DNA of 64,000 nt. It comes from Sulfurimonas sp. (GTDB lineage: Bacteria; Campylobacterota; Campylobacteria; Campylobacterales; Sulfurimonadaceae). Positions 19,963-29,687 of this stretch are shown in pieces. Every line of letters begins with the position of its first letter. Within the stretch, counting starts at the first letter, position 1. The notes beneath the pieces are model-generated. The model was not told where the DNA came from and searched no databases. It saw only the letters and a list, made by a program, of their open reading frames with translations. The position numbers were made by a program, and so were the translations under genes. The stretch is taken from positions 1 to 64,000 of the forward strand of contig NZ_JAQTLH010000003.1 in NCBI RefSeq assembly GCF_028714975.1. Direction: 5' to 3'.

Positions 19963-20839
19963 ACGCTTTTTCTAACTCTTTTGTTTTCTCGCCGACAAGT
20001 TCTACCACTTCATAATTTTGAGCATCTTTTAAAAGCTCAAGTGTAAGCTTATGATTAAGGTCATGACTTCCCGCCATTGCTTCGTAATTACCTACAAAAT
20101 TCATACCGATAAGAGCCATATCGCCGATTGCATCAAGTATTTTATGTCTTACAAACTCATCGGAGTATCTAAGCCCCTCTGGATTTAAAACTTTTTTCTC
20201 ATCTAAAACGACGGCATTTTCCAGTGATCCGCCAAGAGCAAGACCTTTTGAGCGAAGATATTGAACTTCATGCAAAAAACCGAAAGTTCTGGCTCTTGCT
20301 ATCTCATCTTTATAATTTTGCTTTGTAAAATTTAAAACATACTCCTGTTTTTGAATAACCGGATGCGGAAATTTGATAGTAAAACCATACTTCAAATCCG
20401 GTGATGGAGAGAGCTTTACATATTTGTCTCCCTCTTGAACTATCACCTCTTTTTTTATAAGCATAATTTTTTTAGGCACATCCAATTGGACTACTCCCGC
20501 CTCATCTAAAAGCATACAAAAACTTGCACTGCTTCCGTCCATTACGGGAATCTCATCGGCATCAACGACTATTCTAAGATTGTCAATTCCATAAGCATAA
20601 ATAGCAGATAACATATGCTCGATTGTTGAGATAACATAACCGTCTTTTCCGATAACCGTAGCCATCTTCGTATCAACAACATTGTCGGGAATAAGAGGAA
20701 TAGCTACATCTACATCGCTTCTGTAAAACACAAGCCCGCTGTTTGATTCTAACGGCTCTAGCTTTAATTTAACCGCAGAACCCTTATGCAACCCTATTCC
20801 AACCAGCTCGACACTCTTTTTTATAGTTGTCTGATACAT
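19955..20839 (-). CDS. lpxC: UDP-3-O-acyl-N-acetylglucosamine deacetylase LpxC
   Basis: The committed, zinc-dependent step of lipid A synthesis. The 294-residue protein has the two-domain LpxC layout with STIEHMLSA (zinc ligand His75), the hydrophobic-insert region, the catalytic [11 protein letters not shown], and the [12 protein letters not shown] motif that holds the other zinc ligands. SHDLNHKL provides the catalytic His near the end. The gene starts 1 base after the M23 peptidase stop. Confidence 0.96.
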   Translation of the reverse strand: MYQTTIKKSVELVGIGLHKGSAVKLKLEPLESNSGLVFYRSDVDVAIPLIPDNVVDTKMATVIGKDGYVISTIEHMLSAIYAYGIDNLRIVVDADEIPVMDGSSASFCMLLDEAGVVQLDVPKKIMLIKKEVIVQEGDKYVKLSPSPDLKYGFTIKFPHPVIQKQEYVLNFTKQNYKDEIARARTFGFLHEVQYLRSKGLALGGSLENAVVLDEKKVLNPEGLRYSDEFVRHKILDAIGDMALIGMNFVGNYEAMAGSHDLNHKLTLELLKDAQNYEVVELVGEKTKELEKAYA

Positions 20840-20840
20840 A

Positions 20841-22211
20841 TCATCCCTTGTTCATAATCTCTTTAGCACTATTTATAACATCCGTTATATTTAACTTCAT
20901 CCAAGAACGATCCATCCACTCTGCAGGACGAACCTCAATACCTTGAATAAGGACTCCAAAATGTAGATGATCTCCCATAGCATATCCGCTTTTACCTGTA
21001 TTTGCTATACTCATACCCGGTTGTACGGTATCCCCTATATTTACATTTAGAGTTGAACAGTGACCGTAAAGTGTATATAGACCCAAACCGTGATGAATAA
21101 TAGGCATATTTCCGTACAAACCGTTATAAGCAGCATAAACAACTTCGCCGCCGTTTTGAGTTTTTATCTCAGACATTGCATTGCTGGCTAAATCTATTCC
21201 CATATGGTATGCCTCACTAACAACCTTCTCTTCATAAGAGTAGATTCTATGATCACCAAACTGAGCGACGACGGCACCGTTTATAAGAGGATACATCTCA
21301 GTTATGGCAAAATCGCTAATCATTTCCGTCGGTACTTTTGACGTTACCTCATGAATCAATTTCTCATTTTTTATTCTTACCGTTTCATTAATCATTTTAA
21401 ACTGCTCTATCGGAACGGAAATACCCTGTGTTTCATCAAACTCTTCTGCCAAATCGGCAATCTTTCCTTTTAAAAAGTCATTACTTATCTTTATATTTGA
21501 AACATTATAAATTTTATTTTGTAAAAAGAACGGAACATACGCTTGAGATACATTTTGTGCATGATCTTTTGCAACAACGGTCGCTTTAAAGTTCTCTTCC
21601 GTAATAGGCCAAGCTATAAGAGATATAAAATATCCCTCTTTGTAAAACGGCTGTGCTAAAAATTTTTTACCGAAATTTGTTTCGACATAAAACTCTTTTA
21701 AATTTTCATCCTCTGCCTTAAATATAACAAGTGCGGCACCGCCCCTGCCTATTTTATATGAATTTGAAACAATATTTAGCTGCGGTCTTTTTTTATCGAT
21801 AATATATTTAGCTTCGGCTACAACGCTGTTTCCTTTGAAAAAGTTCCATTTACTCGCATCTAGCGCTTCAACAATTATTTTAATCTCTTTATCTTTCATA
21901 ACATAAGCACTCTTTGGCGGTTCTACTTTTACATGCACTGATTCTTTAGGAACCATAAACTGCTCATGATACAAAACCGTCTCTTCTGCAGAGCTCTTTA
22001 GAGTAACTTTGTATGATTTTAGTCCGCTTGCATCATTTATCGCAATCTCAAGCGGATTTTTTAAATTCCAATATCCGCCGCTTTGCATTGAAATCTTTGG
22101 AGCATCTTTCTCAAACGTTGCTGAATTATATACATAAAAAACTCCGCCCGCAATCATTGCAAATATACCCAACAGCACAAATGAAGAGCCGTTATTTCTT
22201 CTTCTTTTCAA
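20841..22211 (-). CDS. M23 family peptidoglycan endopeptidase
   Basis: A 456-residue cell-wall peptidase. One N-terminal membrane anchor (about 11-30) is followed by a large periplasmic region and a C-terminal M23 (LytM) domain. The zinc motif is visible as HMGIDLAS, then [17 protein letters not shown] and [12 protein letters not shown], so the expected His-x(n)-Asp and His-x-His ligands are intact. A homologue next to lpxC is known in C. jejuni (Cj0131). A role in cell shape is inferred from family members. The start overlaps the DHH gene stop by 4 bases. Confidence 0.88.
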   Translation of the reverse strand: MKRRRNNGSSFVLLGIFAMIAGGVFYVYNSATFEKDAPKISMQSGGYWNLKNPLEIAINDASGLKSYKVTLKSSAEETVLYHEQFMVPKESVHVKVEPPKSAYVMKDKEIKIIVEALDASKWNFFKGNSVVAEAKYIIDKKRPQLNIVSNSYKIGRGGAALVIFKAEDENLKEFYVETNFGKKFLAQPFYKEGYFISLIAWPITEENFKATVVAKDHAQNVSQAYVPFFLQNKIYNVSNIKISNDFLKGKIADLAEEFDETQGISVPIEQFKMINETVRIKNEKLIHEVTSKVPTEMISDFAITEMYPLINGAVVAQFGDHRIYSYEEKVVSEAYHMGIDLASNAMSEIKTQNGGEVVYAAYNGLYGNMPIIHHGLGLYTLYGHCSTLNVNIGDTVQPGMSIANTGKSGYAMGDHLHFGVLIQGIEVRPAEWMDRSWMKLNITDVINSAKEIMNKG

Positions 22212-23152
22212 ACTAAAAATCCTTTTTTTATTAAAATTAATACTTTATTTTTTGCTTCTTCTAAAGACAGAGTGCTATTTAGATCAAAACCTGCTCTATA
22301 TGCATGTCCGCCGCCCCCGACTTTAGAGGCGATTTTACCGACATCGGCACTAGATTTTGAACGAAGCGAACCTTTTATCGTAAAATCGCTGTTTTGTCTA
22401 AGAAGCAGGGCAACTTCTACATAAGCGAGATTTAACGACTCTTCAAGCGGAGCTTCGCAATCATCTGCAACTGCGCCACTTGCCCTCATCTCTTCATCGC
22501 TGACGCAAAATAGCGCAACTCTTCCGTCACACTCAAGCGACATATTTTTAAACATAATCGCTTTTAATCTCAAAGCTGCCAACGAGATGCTTTTCATGAT
22601 ATTTTTATTACAAAGCTTAAAATCAGCCCCTAATTCTATCAATGTTTTTACATTAGCAAATGTCGTGCCATCGACTCTATCGGATAAAAAAGCATCAGAA
22701 TCATCCAACAATCCTGCATATAAAGCCGTTGCCATCTTTTTGTTTATTTTTACGCCGTTTGTCGTAAAAAAATCATATAAAATCTCAGTCGTACTTATAA
22801 AATCAGCTTTAACAAAATTCACGCTGCCGTAAAAAGTGTTGCCAGCATGATGGTCTATGTTTATCAAATCACACTCTATCTCTATGCCCAAGCGTTTTTT
22901 ATCGGCACAATCGAGTGAAATTGCCAAATCGGCAGAGCTAGGAAAAGATGTTCTAATCTTTTCAAACCACGGTACACATGAGAGTTTTTGATCTATAATT
23001 TCTGTTTTGCAAAACCATGAAACTTTTTTATGATTTTGTAACAAAAAACTATACATCGCACTTGCACTGCCTATGGAATCCGCATCAGGGTTTAGATGGG
23101 ATACCACAACGATATGGTCGGCGCTCTTTATCATTTGTATAATTTCGTTCAT
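22208..23152 (-). CDS. DHH/DHHA1 phosphoesterase (NrnA-like)
   Basis: Predicted to degrade short oligoribonucleotides or pAp. The DHH motifs are SHLNPDADSIGSA, SLDCADKKRL and NIDHHAGNTFYG. The C-terminal DHHA1 domain ends in GKIASKVGGGGHAYRAGF. I chose the ATG at 23152 (314 residues), which has AAAGAGAG five bases upstream; an ATG at 23173 would add seven residues. It sits between flhB and the M23 peptidase gene. Confidence 0.88.
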   Translation of the reverse strand: MNEIIQMIKSADHIVVVSHLNPDADSIGSASAMYSFLLQNHKKVSWFCKTEIIDQKLSCVPWFEKIRTSFPSSADLAISLDCADKKRLGIEIECDLINIDHHAGNTFYGSVNFVKADFISTTEILYDFFTTNGVKINKKMATALYAGLLDDSDAFLSDRVDGTTFANVKTLIELGADFKLCNKNIMKSISLAALRLKAIMFKNMSLECDGRVALFCVSDEEMRASGAVADDCEAPLEESLNLAYVEVALLLRQNSDFTIKGSLRSKSSADVGKIASKVGGGGHAYRAGFDLNSTLSLEEAKNKVLILIKKGFLV

Positions 23153-23182
23153 AAAAACTCTCTTTAGATTCAAAATTATATA

Positions 23183-24235
23183 CTATTTCCTATTCATTTT
23201 ATAAACATAAGCTAAAACTTCTGCAACTGCTGCAAAAAGCTCGGCAGGAATAGGTTTGTCCAAATCTACTTGTGCATATAAATTTCTGGCAAGCGGAGGA
23301 TTTTGAACTACATGTACTCCATTTTCTCTGGCTATTTTTTTAATCTGCTGCGCTATATTGTCCATACCTTTTGCAACAACAATAGGCGCATGCGACTTCT
23401 CTTCGTCATACTTTATGGCAACCGCATAGTGGGTCGGATTTGTTATAACTACATCCGCGCTAGGAACTGCCGCCATCATTCTTTTTCTTGAAGCCTGCAT
23501 CTGAATTTGACGGATTTTTGCTTTAATGTGCGGATCTCCATCCATATTTTTCATCTCATCTTTAATCTCTTGCTTACTCATCTTCAAGCCGTCAAAATAC
23601 TGCTTTCGAACTATTATCAAGTCAATCATGGCAAAAACAAATATAATCAAAAGCATTACAAATGCGATAATAAGAGCTTTATCCTTAAGCCATCCCATCT
23701 GATCGGCAAGCCCAAAGAGCGCAACGGTCGGCAACTCAACTATAAATAAAAAGAAAAAAATAAATCCAACGCCTAAAGTTGCAAAAGATTTAAATGTTAT
23801 CTTTATGCTTTCAATCATTTTTTTTATTGAAAATAGATTTTTTATTCCTTTAATAGGGTCTAGTTTTGCAAAGTCGGGAGTAATTGCTTTTGTCGTAAAT
23901 AAAAAGCCAAATTGAGCGACTGCAGCAGCCACACCGGCAACTGCAACAGCGATAGAAAGCGGCATTATTATAAGAAGAAACTCTCTAATCGTTACTATAG
24001 CGATATCAATCATCAGTGCCTTATCAAGAGGCATACCCAGCAGTGAAAAATAGTACTTAAACAAAAGTACTATATGCTCTTTCATATATGGAAAAAGTAG
24101 TAAAAAAGCTAAAATTGCAACAAAGAGAGTTATAACCCCTGAAGTATCTTGAGATTTAGGAACATTACCCTCTTTGCGGGCATCCTCTATCTTCTTGGGG
24201 GTGGGTTCTTCGTTTTTTTCAGCATCATCTGCCAT
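23183..24235 (-). CDS. flhB: Flagellar export apparatus protein FlhB
   Basis: A type III export gate component of 350 residues. The N-terminus AEKNEEPTPKKIEDARKEG is typical. Four membrane segments are visible (about 34-50, 85-110, 152-175 and 188-210). The cytoplasmic domain contains the autocleavage site NPTH at 266-269, which switches export specificity from hook to filament proteins. It is the only flagellar gene in this part of the window and lies between nadC and the DHH gene. Confidence 0.96.
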   Translation of the reverse strand: MADDAEKNEEPTPKKIEDARKEGNVPKSQDTSGVITLFVAILAFLLLFPYMKEHIVLLFKYYFSLLGMPLDKALMIDIAIVTIREFLLIIMPLSIAVAVAGVAAAVAQFGFLFTTKAITPDFAKLDPIKGIKNLFSIKKMIESIKITFKSFATLGVGFIFFFLFIVELPTVALFGLADQMGWLKDKALIIAFVMLLIIFVFAMIDLIIVRKQYFDGLKMSKQEIKDEMKNMDGDPHIKAKIRQIQMQASRKRMMAAVPSADVVITNPTHYAVAIKYDEEKSHAPIVVAKGMDNIAQQIKKIARENGVHVVQNPPLARNLYAQVDLDKPIPAELFAAVAEVLAYVYKMNRK

Positions 24236-24264
24236 ATAATGCTACCTTATATTTAACTGTAGAT

Positions 24265-25080
24265 TCAATCTATCTTCATAGACAAATCTATCCAATTTGC
24301 TTGGTGTATAAGCGAACCGCTGCTAATAGCATCAACACCTGTTTTAGCATAGCCCTCTATGGTTTCAAACGATATGTTTCCGCTTGCTTCAAGGAGTATA
24401 TGTGAGAAATTTTCATCTCTGTATTTTACTATTTCCTCCACCTGCGAAGGCGTCATATTATCGCACATAACGATATCGGCTCCCGCGGCAAAAGCTATTT
24501 TTGCCATCTCGAAGTCTTCAACTTCCACCTCTATTTTTGAAGTAAAAGGTATAACTTTTCTTGCTTTTTCTATATAACTTTTGAGATCTTTTATGGTTTT
24601 ATGGTGCGTATCTTTTATCATCAAAGAGTCATCCAAACCCATACGATGATTAACCGCTCCGCCGCATCTTGTAGCATACTTTTCAAACACTCTCAAAAGC
24701 GGTCTTGTTTTTCTGGTATCTAAAAGTTTAACGCCGTACGGCTCCACTATATCTACATATTTTTTTGTTAGCGTTGCGATAGAACTTGCATGCAGAAGCA
24801 TATTTAAAAGAGTCCTCTCGATTTTTAAAAGTACATGCGAAGTTCCATGCAAAGTTGCTAAAACGTCACCTTTAGTAAAAGTTTGTGAGTCGTTTTTATT
24901 CCATTTTATCTCAAAATCTTCTAGCTTTGATAAAACATTTATATACTCTACTCCAGCCATAACGCCGTTGCTTTTTGCAATTATTTTTGCAGTTGCATCC
25001 ATACTAGGCTCAACCAACGCGTACAAATCACCGCGACCTACATCTTGAGCCAATGTTGCTTTTACAAACTCTTCTATCAT
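24265..25080 (-). CDS. nadC: Nicotinate-nucleotide pyrophosphorylase NadC
   Basis: Converts quinolinate and PRPP to nicotinate mononucleotide. Motifs: TLLNMLLHASSIATLT, LLDTRKTRPLLRVFEKYA, CGGAVNHRMGLDDSLMIKD, and the closing EASGNISFETIEGYAKTGVDAISSG. I chose the ATG at 25080 (271 residues), because it forms an ATGA overlap with the nadA stop. A frame starting at 25116 would add 12 residues lying inside nadA. Confidence 0.94.
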   Translation of the reverse strand: MIEEFVKATLAQDVGRGDLYALVEPSMDATAKIIAKSNGVMAGVEYINVLSKLEDFEIKWNKNDSQTFTKGDVLATLHGTSHVLLKIERTLLNMLLHASSIATLTKKYVDIVEPYGVKLLDTRKTRPLLRVFEKYATRCGGAVNHRMGLDDSLMIKDTHHKTIKDLKSYIEKARKVIPFTSKIEVEVEDFEMAKIAFAAGADIVMCDNMTPSQVEEIVKYRDENFSHILLEASGNISFETIEGYAKTGVDAISSGSLIHQANWIDLSMKID

Positions 25081-26075
25081 AGCGCCAACATTCTCTCTAA
25101 GGCAATTTTTGCCCATTTTTGCGTTTTTTCATCTACAAATATCTCATTTAGCGGTTCGCCCTCATCGATTGACTTCAGTACATCATAAACATCTTTAAGC
25201 GTCGTCTCATTCATAGTCGGACACTCCGGTTTTGTTGAAGAGAGGACATAAGTATTTTTAGGACGAAGTCGGTTTACAAGGTTAAATTCCGTACCGACTG
25301 CTACTTTTTGCTCAATCGGCAACTCTCTTATATACTTTATGAGCTGAGAAGTTGAGCCCACAAAATCAGCTGCACTGCAAATCGCAGGGTCACACTCAGG
25401 ATGAACTGCTATCAAAATTCCCGGATATTTTTTACGATAAAATTTTATATCCTCAACCGTGAAAAGCTGATGCACGGAACAAAAACCGTTAAAACATATT
25501 ATGTCGGCATCTAGCAAACTTGAACCGTCACCGATTACGCATGATTTCAGCCCCATCTGATTTGCTATATTTTGTCCCAAACATCTGTCAGGTACGAAAA
25601 GTATCTTTTTCCCCTCTTGCAAAGCGGTTGTAATAATTTTCTTTGCATTTGAACTGGTACAAACCATACCGCCCATCTCTCCGACTTTTGCTTTTACATC
25701 GGCGTTTGAGTTAATGTAAGTAATCGGCAAAATGTTTTCATTTGGGATTCCCGCTTCATTAAGCGCTTTTACCGATGCATCAAACTGTATACCGTCTATC
25801 ATTACCGCCATCGCACAGCATGCCGCTTTTGGCATAGCAACCCTTTTGTTGGGAGAGAGAACTTTTACGCTCTGTCCCATAAACCCTACACCGCAGAAAA
25901 CGACAAATTCAGAGTCGTCGTCTCTTGTTTTGATTGCAAGCTCAAGGGAATCGCCGGTTATATCGCCGACTTCAAAAACTTCATCTCTTTGGTAAAAGTG
26001 CGCGACAACGGTTACGCTTAACTTTTTTTTGTATTCGTTAATTTTTTGTTTTAATTCTTCATTTGTAAGTTGCAA
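25077..26075 (-). CDS. nadA: Quinolinate synthase NadA
   Basis: A 4Fe-4S enzyme that condenses iminoaspartate with dihydroxyacetone phosphate. The 332-residue protein has AHFYQRDEVFEVGDITGDSLELA, the cysteine-containing MPKAACCAMAVM, MVCTSSNAKKI, FVPDRCLGQNIA and the late KPECPTMNETTL. It resembles the NadA form with three cluster cysteines spread over the triplicated fold. The nadA-nadC pair is translationally coupled. nadB is not in the window. Confidence 0.95.
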   Translation of the reverse strand: MQLTNEELKQKINEYKKKLSVTVVAHFYQRDEVFEVGDITGDSLELAIKTRDDDSEFVVFCGVGFMGQSVKVLSPNKRVAMPKAACCAMAVMIDGIQFDASVKALNEAGIPNENILPITYINSNADVKAKVGEMGGMVCTSSNAKKIITTALQEGKKILFVPDRCLGQNIANQMGLKSCVIGDGSSLLDADIICFNGFCSVHQLFTVEDIKFYRKKYPGILIAVHPECDPAICSAADFVGSTSQLIKYIRELPIEQKVAVGTEFNLVNRLRPKNTYVLSSTKPECPTMNETTLKDVYDVLKSIDEGEPLNEIFVDEKTQKWAKIALERMLAL

Positions 26076-26181
26076 AAAAATTTCCTCATATTTTTATAGT
26101 GGCGTTATTATACCAAATAGATTTTATATCTCTATAATAGTATGTGAAGTACAATATCAAAAATTTTTAACAGGTTGATAG

Positions 26182-26796
26182 ATGGACTTTTTATTTAACA
26201 CGAATGCTCAGTTTTTTATTGCGGCTTATTTAGTAGGCGGGATTCCTTTTGGTCTGCTTTTGGCTAAAAAATATGCAGGTGTAGACATTAAAGCAAGCGG
26301 TTCGGGCAGTATCGGTGCAACAAATGTTTTAAGAGTCGTCAAAGAGACAAATCCCTCACTGGCAAAAAAACTCGGCGCGGCAACACTGGCACTTGATGCT
26401 ATCAAAGGTGTTTTAGTTTTAATTGTTGCATATTTTGCCGGAGTTAGCGAAGCTACGCTTTGGGGCATATCGGTTTTAGCCGTAATCGGTCACTGTTTTA
26501 GTCCATACTTAAACTTTGAAGGCGGTAAAGGCGTGGCAACAGGAATGGGTGTTATGATGTTTATGCTTCCGCTTGAAACCGTTATCGCACTTGTTGTTTG
26601 GGCATTTGGAGCAAAAGTTATAAAAATCTCTTCACTCTCTTCTCTTACGGCTCTCGTTGCACTTATGATTGCCAGTTTTATACTTCATCCCGATATGGCT
26701 CATGCTCCCGTAGTTATCATAGGATTTATACTTTTTTATAAACACATACCAAATATTATTCGTCTTTTTAAAGGTGAAGAAAAAAGAGTCGTATGA
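26182..26796 (+). CDS. plsY: Glycerol-3-phosphate acyltransferase PlsY
   Basis: A membrane acyltransferase that acylates glycerol-3-phosphate from acyl-phosphate. The 204-residue protein has the three PlsY motifs: GGIPFGLL with KASGSGSIGATNVLR, the glycine-rich FEGGKGVATGMGV, and the C-terminal FYKHIPNIIRLFKGEE. Five hydrophobic segments are visible. It diverges from nadA across a 106-base gap and overlaps folB by 4 bases. Confidence 0.95.
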   Translation: MDFLFNTNAQFFIAAYLVGGIPFGLLLAKKYAGVDIKASGSGSIGATNVLRVVKETNPSLAKKLGAATLALDAIKGVLVLIVAYFAGVSEATLWGISVLAVIGHCFSPYLNFEGGKGVATGMGVMMFMLPLETVIALVVWAFGAKVIKISSLSSLTALVALMIASFILHPDMAHAPVVIIGFILFYKHIPNIIRLFKGEEKRVV

Positions 26797-27122
26797 CGAT
26801 ACATATAGAAGATTTGAAATTTCAATGCATTATTGGAATTTTGGATTTTGAGAGAACTACGCCTCAAGATGTAATTATAAATCTTGCTATTGAGTATGAC
26901 TACCAAAAAAATTTTATAAACTATGCAGATGTTGTCGAAATTGTTAAAAATATGATGAAAAAAAATAAGTTTTTACTAATTGAAGATGCTTTAGAAAATA
27001 TAAATTTAAAATTAATTAAAGAATTCAACACCATAAAAAGTATCCATTTAAAAATAACAAAACCATCTATTTTAAAGGGCTGCAAGGTGAGTGTAAGCAA
27101 TTATTACAAAACCCAATCTTAA
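26793..27122 (+). CDS. folB: Dihydroneopterin aldolase FolB-like
   Basis: Makes 6-hydroxymethyl-dihydropterin, the FolK substrate. The 109-residue protein starts TIHIEDLKFQCIIGILDFERTTPQDVIINL, matching the first strands of the FolB T-fold. The central LIEDALENINLKLIKEF and late LKITKPSILKGCKVSVSNYY contain the usual Glu and Lys positions. The start overlaps the plsY stop by 4 bases. Confidence 0.86.
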   Translation: MTIHIEDLKFQCIIGILDFERTTPQDVIINLAIEYDYQKNFINYADVVEIVKNMMKKNKFLLIEDALENINLKLIKEFNTIKSIHLKITKPSILKGCKVSVSNYYKTQS

Positions 27123-27223
27123 ATATAAGTTAAAAATTTATTAAAAAAAATTGAAATTTTCTTTAAATTAACCTAAAAATATGATATCATTCCGCCAAAA
27201 TATTCACTTATAGGACACAATTT

Positions 27224-27898
27224 ATGCGCATTCTTATTATAGAAGATGAAGTTACATTAAACAAAATGCTTGCTGAGGGATTAAAAGAGTTTGGCTACCA
27301 AAGCGATGTAGTGGAGACTCTTAAAGATGGAGAGTACTATTTAGATATTCGTAATTACGATTTAGTATTAATGGACTGGATGCTTCCGGATGGAAATAGC
27401 GTTGACATTATAGGTGACATTAAATCAAAAACTCCAAAAACAGTTGTTGTGGTTTTATCTGCAAGAGATGACAATGAGAGCGAAATCGAAGCTCTAAGAA
27501 GCGGAGCCGACGACTATATAAGAAAACCATTTGATTTTGATGTTTTAGTTGCTCGTCTTGATGCTCGTCTTCGTTTTGGCGGTAGCAATATCATCGAAAT
27601 CGAAGATTTAATAATTAATCCTGAAGAGGAAAAAATCACTTACAAAGATCAAGAGATAGAACTTAAAGGTAAACCTTTTGAGGTTCTTACTCACTTAGCG
27701 CGTCACCGTGATCAAATTGTATCTAAAGAGCAACTGCTTGATGCGATCTGGGAAGAGCCTGAACTAGTTACTCCAAATGTAATTGAGGTTGCTATTAATC
27801 AAATTAGACAAAAAATGGACAAACCTTTAAATATAACTACCATTGAGACTGTTCGTCGCCGCGGTTACCGTTTCTGCTTTCCAAAAGAGATTAACTAA
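27224..27898 (+). CDS. cosR: OmpR-type response regulator, HsrA/CosR orthologue
   Basis: The 224-residue protein has a receiver domain (1-120) and a winged-helix DNA-binding domain (about 125-222). The C-terminal half, including GKPFEVLTHLARHRDQIVSKEQ and VETVRRRGYRF-like text, is close to what I recall of H. pylori HsrA (HP1043) and C. jejuni CosR, which control essential growth and redox genes. Unlike HsrA, the receiver here has the full canonical set: acidic residues Glu7, Asp8 and Glu9, phospho-acceptor Asp51 in LMDWMLPDG, Ser79 and Lys101. A histidine kinase gene follows 119 bases downstream on the same strand. Confidence 0.88.
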   Translation: MRILIIEDEVTLNKMLAEGLKEFGYQSDVVETLKDGEYYLDIRNYDLVLMDWMLPDGNSVDIIGDIKSKTPKTVVVVLSARDDNESEIEALRSGADDYIRKPFDFDVLVARLDARLRFGGSNIIEIEDLIINPEEEKITYKDQEIELKGKPFEVLTHLARHRDQIVSKEQLLDAIWEEPELVTPNVIEVAINQIRQKMDKPLNITTIETVRRRGYRFCFPKEIN

Positions 27899-27922
27899 TC
27901 CTGCTAAAAACCGTTCTGTACC

Positions 27923-27943
27923 ACTCCGTGCATGGCACGGAGT
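27923..27943 (+). other. Perfect hairpin between regulator and kinase genes
   Basis: ACTCCGTGC and GCACGGAGT form a perfect 9-bp, GC-rich stem around a 3-base ATG loop, 24 bases after the regulator stop. No T tract follows, so it is not a standard intrinsic terminator. It may stabilise the 3' end of the upstream message or set unequal expression of regulator and kinase. Confidence 0.6.
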
Positions 27944-28017
27944 CAATCTCTCTCTTAATCATAAGTTTCAACTAAATAGGCTACAATTACACACTTTTGT
28001 TTCTATAAGGTGAAGAG

Positions 28018-29322
28018 ATGTTCTCAAAAAGAAGTATCAGACAAAGCTTTTTAATCCAACTTATCTTTGCTTCCGCATCGCTTATATTTATATTTTCATC
28101 TCTTTTATACTTTTATATCCAAAGATCAATCATCGAAGAGAAACATCAAGAACTTCTCAACTATGCAAAAAATGTAGCAAGTAACGAGTCTATTTACGGT
28201 AGCGAAATACCTACACCTGAAATATATCTAGGACTAAGCATTGAGATAGCACATCTAAATAAAGCACACTTAGATATCGATCTATACGAAACGACTAAAA
28301 ATGCGAAATCCTATTTGACTCTTATATATCCGTTTAATTTGGATGAGCTCAGTTATCTAAAAATCACTAAAGAGATAACATCCACAAAACTGCTTCTTGA
28401 TAAAATACTAAACTATCTTTTTATTATAAATATTGCAGGATTTTTGCTTGTTGTCATTTATGCTATAGGATTATCCAAAATGTTGGTGACACCAGTTAAG
28501 ACTCTAAGCAACAAACTCTCAAATATGAATGAACATCTTATGCGTCCGATAGTCGTAGAAGAGCTGCCTGAAGAGTTTGAGCCTCTAGGAACAACTATAA
28601 ACCACCTAATAGCAAGAATCCAAAACTTTGTTAAATACCAAAAAGAGCTATTTATCGGAACTGCACATGAACTAAAGACTCCGCTTGCCGTTATAAAACT
28701 AAAAAATCAAGTGACTCTTATAAAAAAACGCTCGGCAGAAGAGTATATAGATGCCCTTAAAGTTACAAACAAGACGGTAGACGAGATGAATATCATTGTC
28801 TCAAATATACTCAACATCGGTCGCCAAGAGGGTGCACAACTAGAAAAACCTCAAGAGGTAGATGTTATAGATGTTCTTCATCAAAAAGCGGATGATTTTA
28901 AACTTTTAGCTGAAAACGAGGGCAAAACACTTTATATGAGTTTTGAACCAAACGGATACATGGCATTTCTTCAAGTAAGCCTGCTTAACCAAATTATTCA
29001 AAATTTCTTACAAAATGCACTAAAATTTACTCCAAAAGACAAGAGCGTATCTCTTATAAGCTCACTAAACAGCTATGGATTACTTATCGAAGTGATAGAC
29101 GAAGGGTGCGGAATAGATGAGAGTTCGGATCTATTTGCACCGTTTAAGAGAGAGGGAAATAAACCGGGAGTCGGACTTGGGCTCTTTTTGGCTAAAAGTG
29201 CAGCCGATGCACTGGGTGCAAAAATAAGCATAAAAAACAGAACGGACGGAGTTGTGGGAACGGTAGCCAGCATAAACCTAAACTCAAAGCTCTCATGCAT
29301 ACTGCCTATAAATAAAAAATAG
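28018..29322 (+). CDS. Sensor histidine kinase beside the HsrA/CosR-like regulator
   Basis: A 434-residue membrane kinase. Transmembrane segments are at about 12-34 and 133-155, and a short periplasmic sensor of about 95 residues lies between them. A HAMP-like linker follows (VTPVKTLSNKLSNM). The HisKA box FIGTAHELKTPLAVIKLKN contains His217. The ATPase domain has the N box QIIQNFLQNALKFTP, G1 DEGCGID and G2 GVGLGLFLAKSAADALG. All catalytic boxes look intact. Its likely partner is the regulator just upstream; this pairing is inferred from adjacency. Confidence 0.9.
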   Translation: MFSKRSIRQSFLIQLIFASASLIFIFSSLLYFYIQRSIIEEKHQELLNYAKNVASNESIYGSEIPTPEIYLGLSIEIAHLNKAHLDIDLYETTKNAKSYLTLIYPFNLDELSYLKITKEITSTKLLLDKILNYLFIINIAGFLLVVIYAIGLSKMLVTPVKTLSNKLSNMNEHLMRPIVVEELPEEFEPLGTTINHLIARIQNFVKYQKELFIGTAHELKTPLAVIKLKNQVTLIKKRSAEEYIDALKVTNKTVDEMNIIVSNILNIGRQEGAQLEKPQEVDVIDVLHQKADDFKLLAENEGKTLYMSFEPNGYMAFLQVSLLNQIIQNFLQNALKFTPKDKSVSLISSLNSYGLLIEVIDEGCGIDESSDLFAPFKREGNKPGVGLGLFLAKSAADALGAKISIKNRTDGVVGTVASINLNSKLSCILPINKK

Positions 29323-29425
29323 TAAAATTTAAAAAATAATAAAGCTTTATTTCGATATAAATCGTGCACATGAAAATATATTTTTGAGATGTATTTAAAT
29401 TGGATTATAACTAGAAGGTATTTAA

Positions 29426-29677
29426 ATGGCTTTAATAATAATGGATGAATGTATAGCATGTGATGCGTGTCGTGAAGAGTGCCCTACTATGGCTATTGAA
29501 GAGGGAGATCCCGTCTATTTCATAGATCCTGATCGTTGCACGGAGTGTGTAAGTGTTTATGATGAACCTGCATGTGTATCGGTATGTCCTGTTGATTGTA
29601 TTATTCCTGATAAAGATAATATAGAATCAATCGCAGAACTTCAATTTAAATATAAACAACTACAAGACGAAGAGTAA
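29426..29677 (+). CDS. 2[4Fe-4S] ferredoxin, YfhL type
   Basis: An 83-residue ferredoxin. The first cluster motif is CIACDACREECP; the second is CTECVSVYDEPACVSVCP, with the insertion between the second and third cysteines typical of YfhL/Alvin-type ferredoxins. Such proteins have low, well-separated reduction potentials. A good RBS (AGAAGG) precedes the ATG. The ppx gene follows 10 bases after the stop. Confidence 0.93.
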   Translation: MALIIMDECIACDACREECPTMAIEEGDPVYFIDPDRCTECVSVYDEPACVSVCPVDCIIPDKDNIESIAELQFKYKQLQDEE

Positions 29678-29687
29678 AAAGTATTAG

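Noticed and set aside
24236-24264. Sigma-54 promoter before flhB
   Set aside because: The gap to nadC is only 29 bases and has no TGGCAC-N5-TTGC pattern; flhB is probably read from the nadA promoter.
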